A DNA stretch of 64,000 nucleotides from Ureibacillus yapensis (GTDB taxonomy: Bacteria > Bacillota > Bacilli > Bacillales_A > Planococcaceae). Positions 62,315 through 64,000 of the stretch are shown piece by piece. The position numbers and the translations under genes were made by a program. Location of the stretch: assembly GCF_003515775.1 (NCBI RefSeq), contig NZ_QWEI01000004.1, positions 1-64,000 of the forward strand. Reading direction: 5' to 3'. Position 1 is the stretch's first letter, and each line of letters opens with the position of its first letter. The notes below the pieces were generated by a model. That model did no database searches, was not told where the DNA came from, and saw only the letters and a list, made by a program, of their open reading frames with translations.

Positions 62315-62878
62315 TTACCTTTTTACAATTAGTCTATCTTCGTTTTCAACAATCGAGTCTTTAAAGTTTTTGAATGACCGTTCAAAAATTTCGATGAATT
62401 CTTCACCATAAATGTTGCGAATTACGGCCATCACATCCAAAAATTCCGGAAATCTTCCATATAGTTCTTTTAATGCGAGGGATCCATCAAGAATTGAATG
62501 GTGTGTATCGTAATAATGATCGTACATTTCCAGGATTAGCTCCGAACCAATTTCTGTCAGTTCGACATACGTATTTCGTTTGTCGTCGTCGCGTTTGGAA
62601 AATTTCAAGTATCCTCTTTCTTCCAGCTTCTTGGAAAAGTTGAATGCTGTTGAAACGTGCATAACACCAAATCTAGCAACATCTGAAATGGAAGCCCCTT
62701 TTAAGTGGAAAGCGATCCACAAAATATGGTGCTCATTAATATTCAGTTCATATGGCTTGATCCATTGCTGCCAATCTTTTTCCACTGCTTTCCATAATGC
62801 TTTTGACAATTGTGCGATCCGTTGGCTATAAAGCATTGCCTCTTTCATTTTGTATGAATCATCGGACAAATCAAGCAC
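62315..62878 (-). CDS. hpr: HTH-type transition-state regulator Hpr (ScoC)
   Basis: A 187-residue MarR-family repressor. The sequence [20 protein letters not shown], then [39 protein letters not shown] and [15 protein letters not shown] is almost that of B. subtilis Hpr. Hpr represses proteases, motility and sporulation genes in the transition from growth to stationary phase. The start is GTG behind AAAGGAAAGAGG. The C-terminal tail is shorter than in B. subtilis. Confidence 0.94.
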   Translation of the reverse strand: MLDLSDDSYKMKEAMLYSQRIAQLSKALWKAVEKDWQQWIKPYELNINEHHILWIAFHLKGASISDVARFGVMHVSTAFNFSKKLEERGYLKFSKRDDDKRNTYVELTEIGSELILEMYDHYYDTHHSILDGSLALKELYGRFPEFLDVMAVIRNIYGEEFIEIFERSFKNFKDSIVENEDRLIVKR

Positions 62879-63035
62879 CCTCTTTCCTTTACATTATGAA
62901 AATATTATAGCAGTAAAAGAAAAAACTTTAAAGTTAGAAAAGTTAAATAATTGAAATTTGCTTGAAAATTGTTATAAATTTCTAAAATACGATTAAAAAA
63001 TACTCTTTTTATACCCATTTTTTAGGTAAAATTAA

Positions 63036-63425
63036 TTACTGAATCTCTTTGGTTTTGCCTTTGTTTTTCTTCAAATCTGATAGATTCTTCTCGATTTCAC
63101 CAATAGAATTCTTTAAATCATCTATTTCTTCTTTTAATTTTTCCGTTTTGGGCGTGATTTCTTGCTTATAAGCAGTAAAGGAACCTTTTAAATCATCAAT
63201 TATTTTAGGTATATTATTTTTCACTTCATTTTTCAGTGTCAAAACAGAATCTTTTACACTTGCTGAACTATTTTTTACTTCATCTATATTGGATTTAGCC
63301 GCTTTGGAAGTTTGGGCGATATTGGATCGCAGTTGTTTTCCGGATTGGGGTGTTGTGAAGAGAATGCCCGCTAGTCCTCCAATGATTCCAGTCGACAGTC
63401 CAATTAAAAAAGGTTTTGCACGCAT
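63036..63425 (-). CDS. yhaH: YtxH-domain protein YhaH
   Basis: A 129-residue protein with one N-terminal hydrophobic glycine-rich segment (FLIGLSTGIIGGLAGILFT), then PQSGKQLR and a long helical, coiled-coil tail (KEEIDDLKNSIGEIEKNLSD). YtxH-type proteins are general-stress associated in Bacillus. The ATG at 63425 is 8 bases after GGAG; a GTG nine bases earlier overlaps that site. Order hpr-yhaH-trpP fits B. subtilis. Confidence 0.85.
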   Translation of the reverse strand: MRAKPFLIGLSTGIIGGLAGILFTTPQSGKQLRSNIAQTSKAAKSNIDEVKNSSASVKDSVLTLKNEVKNNIPKIIDDLKGSFTAYKQEITPKTEKLKEEIDDLKNSIGEIEKNLSDLKKNKGKTKEIQ

Positions 63426-63548
63426 ATGTTTCACTCCTTAAATTATGTAACGCTAAAAAATTTAATCTTCTATATAAGTTTTCCTTTTGTTAACTATATT
63501 AAACCACGTTTGGTTAATTAAAAAAAGAAACGAAAAAACTGGAAGACG

Positions 63549-63590
63549 AAAAAAGCATAGACAAAGCCCGTAAAAGACTTTGTCTATGCT
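63549..63590 (-). terminator. terminator of trpP
   Basis: AGCATAGACAAAG / CTTTGTCTATGCT with an 11-base loop; on the minus strand T6 follows. Confidence 0.9.
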
Positions 63591-63595
63591 CAATT

Positions 63596-64000
63596 TTAAG
63601 CTTGTGAAACTGACGTGTTGAAATTTGTTCGTTTTAATAGTCTTGTAATGATAGGGAAGATGATGATAAATGCAATTGCATTTAGCGCAACTGCCGGCAA
63701 TACAACAGCGACGAATAATGCAGTAAATGCCGCTCCTCCAGGCAAACCAACCAACATGGACGCCATGGACAGGAATACAGTTCCCGAAAGAATTGTACCG
63801 AGCGCAACCAACACTGCTCCTACTGCAACTTTTTGCGCTAGATGACGCAATGCTGCAACAATGGCAAAGAACACAATACCTGTTACTACTTTGTCGATAA
63901 TATTTGGAACAAATCCACCCGGGAAGGAAGAAAACAGTCCAGATAAAACGCCCGTTGTAATAGCCAATAGGAATGTTTCTTTGAAAGTAGGGAACAGCAA
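63596..64000 (-). CDS. trpP: tryptophan transporter TrpP (5' end outside the window)
   Basis: The C-terminal 134 or so residues of a membrane protein that runs off the right edge. LLAITTGVLSGLFSSFPGGF and VPNIIDKVVTGIVFFAI match TrpP (YhaG), a roughly 170-residue tryptophan uptake protein with several membrane helices. In B. subtilis it is controlled by the TRAP protein at the ribosome binding site; that part lies outside the window. About 40 residues are missing. Confidence 0.85.
   Translation of the reverse strand: MLFPTFKETFLLAITTGVLSGLFSSFPGGFVPNIIDKVVTGIVFFAIVAALRHLAQKVAVGAVLVALGTILSGTVFLSMASMLVGLPGGAAFTALFVAVVLPAVALNAIAFIIIFPIITRLLKRTNFNTSVSQA

Noticed and set aside
1-64000. Prophage, CRISPR array, insertion sequence or biosynthetic cluster
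   Set aside because: No integrase, transposase, phage structural gene, regularly spaced repeat array or synthase genes were seen on either strand.

Overview
The window is chromosomal DNA of a low-GC, Gram-positive, spore-forming Bacillales. Evidence includes AGGAGG-type ribosome binding sites with many TTG/GTG starts, Hpr/ScoC, PrsA, YhaM, HemZ, a YjcZ-family small protein, a T-box leader and glycine riboswitches. The one-step lysine enzyme meso-diaminopimelate dehydrogenase (Ddh) and the dispersed repeats fit a Lysinibacillus/Ureibacillus/Solibacillus-like (Planococcaceae) host; that placement is inference. No prophage, CRISPR array, rRNA gene or intact insertion sequence was seen.

Layout. 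1-1.1 kb: four tRNA genes (Gln, Gly, Cys, Leu), a terminator and decayed coding debris. 1.1-9.6 kb: a glycine regulon with two tandem glycine riboswitches, one before an AapA/CycA-type permease and one before glyA-gcvT-gcvH-gcvPA-gcvPB plus an Fe-S assembly-like gene. In both leaders the terminator 5' arm overlaps the last aptamer stem, which predicts activation by glycine. 9.6-13.8 kb: two exported metallophosphoesterases and an MBL hydrolase; one phosphoesterase is bracketed by near-identical terminator repeats. 13.9-18.4 kb: a decaying acyl-CoA/aromatic catabolic cluster with an acetoacetate-decarboxylase/FAH chimeric pseudogene, an acyl-CoA ligase, an acyl-CoA dehydrogenase and a truncated enoyl-CoA hydratase. 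18.5-28.3 kb: a CodA-like deaminase, Hsp20, a CPBP-like membrane protein, Ddh, UvsE and a SWIM/SNF2 helicase.

28.5-33.6 kb holds the most interesting module: a REC-PP2C phosphatase, a CheR-type methyltransferase and a CHASE3-GAF hybrid kinase. These match RsbY, RsbM and RsbK, which control sigma-B in the Bacillus cereus group. Here they are not next to sigB, and rsbY is divided from rsbM-rsbK by a convergent arrangement. Good sigma-B-like promoters lie before rsbK and before the hsp20 gene at 20 kb, so module and target may form one circuit.

33.8-46.4 kb: LD-carboxypeptidase, B3/B4 protein, QueG-TrmL, CatE-type ring-cleavage dioxygenase with a palindromic operator, aldo-keto reductase, pseudouridine synthase, BdbC plus a thiol-disulfide partner, an AirSR/YhcSR-like two-component system with a four-cysteine GAF domain, a CDF transporter and a CNNM/CorC transporter. 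46.8-64 kb is broadly collinear with the yheE-yheB-yheA-hemZ-yhaR-yhaM-prsA-hpr-yhaH-trpP region of Bacillus subtilis (from memory). It is interrupted by a TPR-diguanylate cyclase, a secreted ComEC-like nuclease with its DUF3006 partner, a HAD phosphatase and serA behind a serine-type T-box. Three GC-rich repeats and three palindromic repeats sit in intergenic spaces. All identifications were made by reading the sequence; no database search was run.
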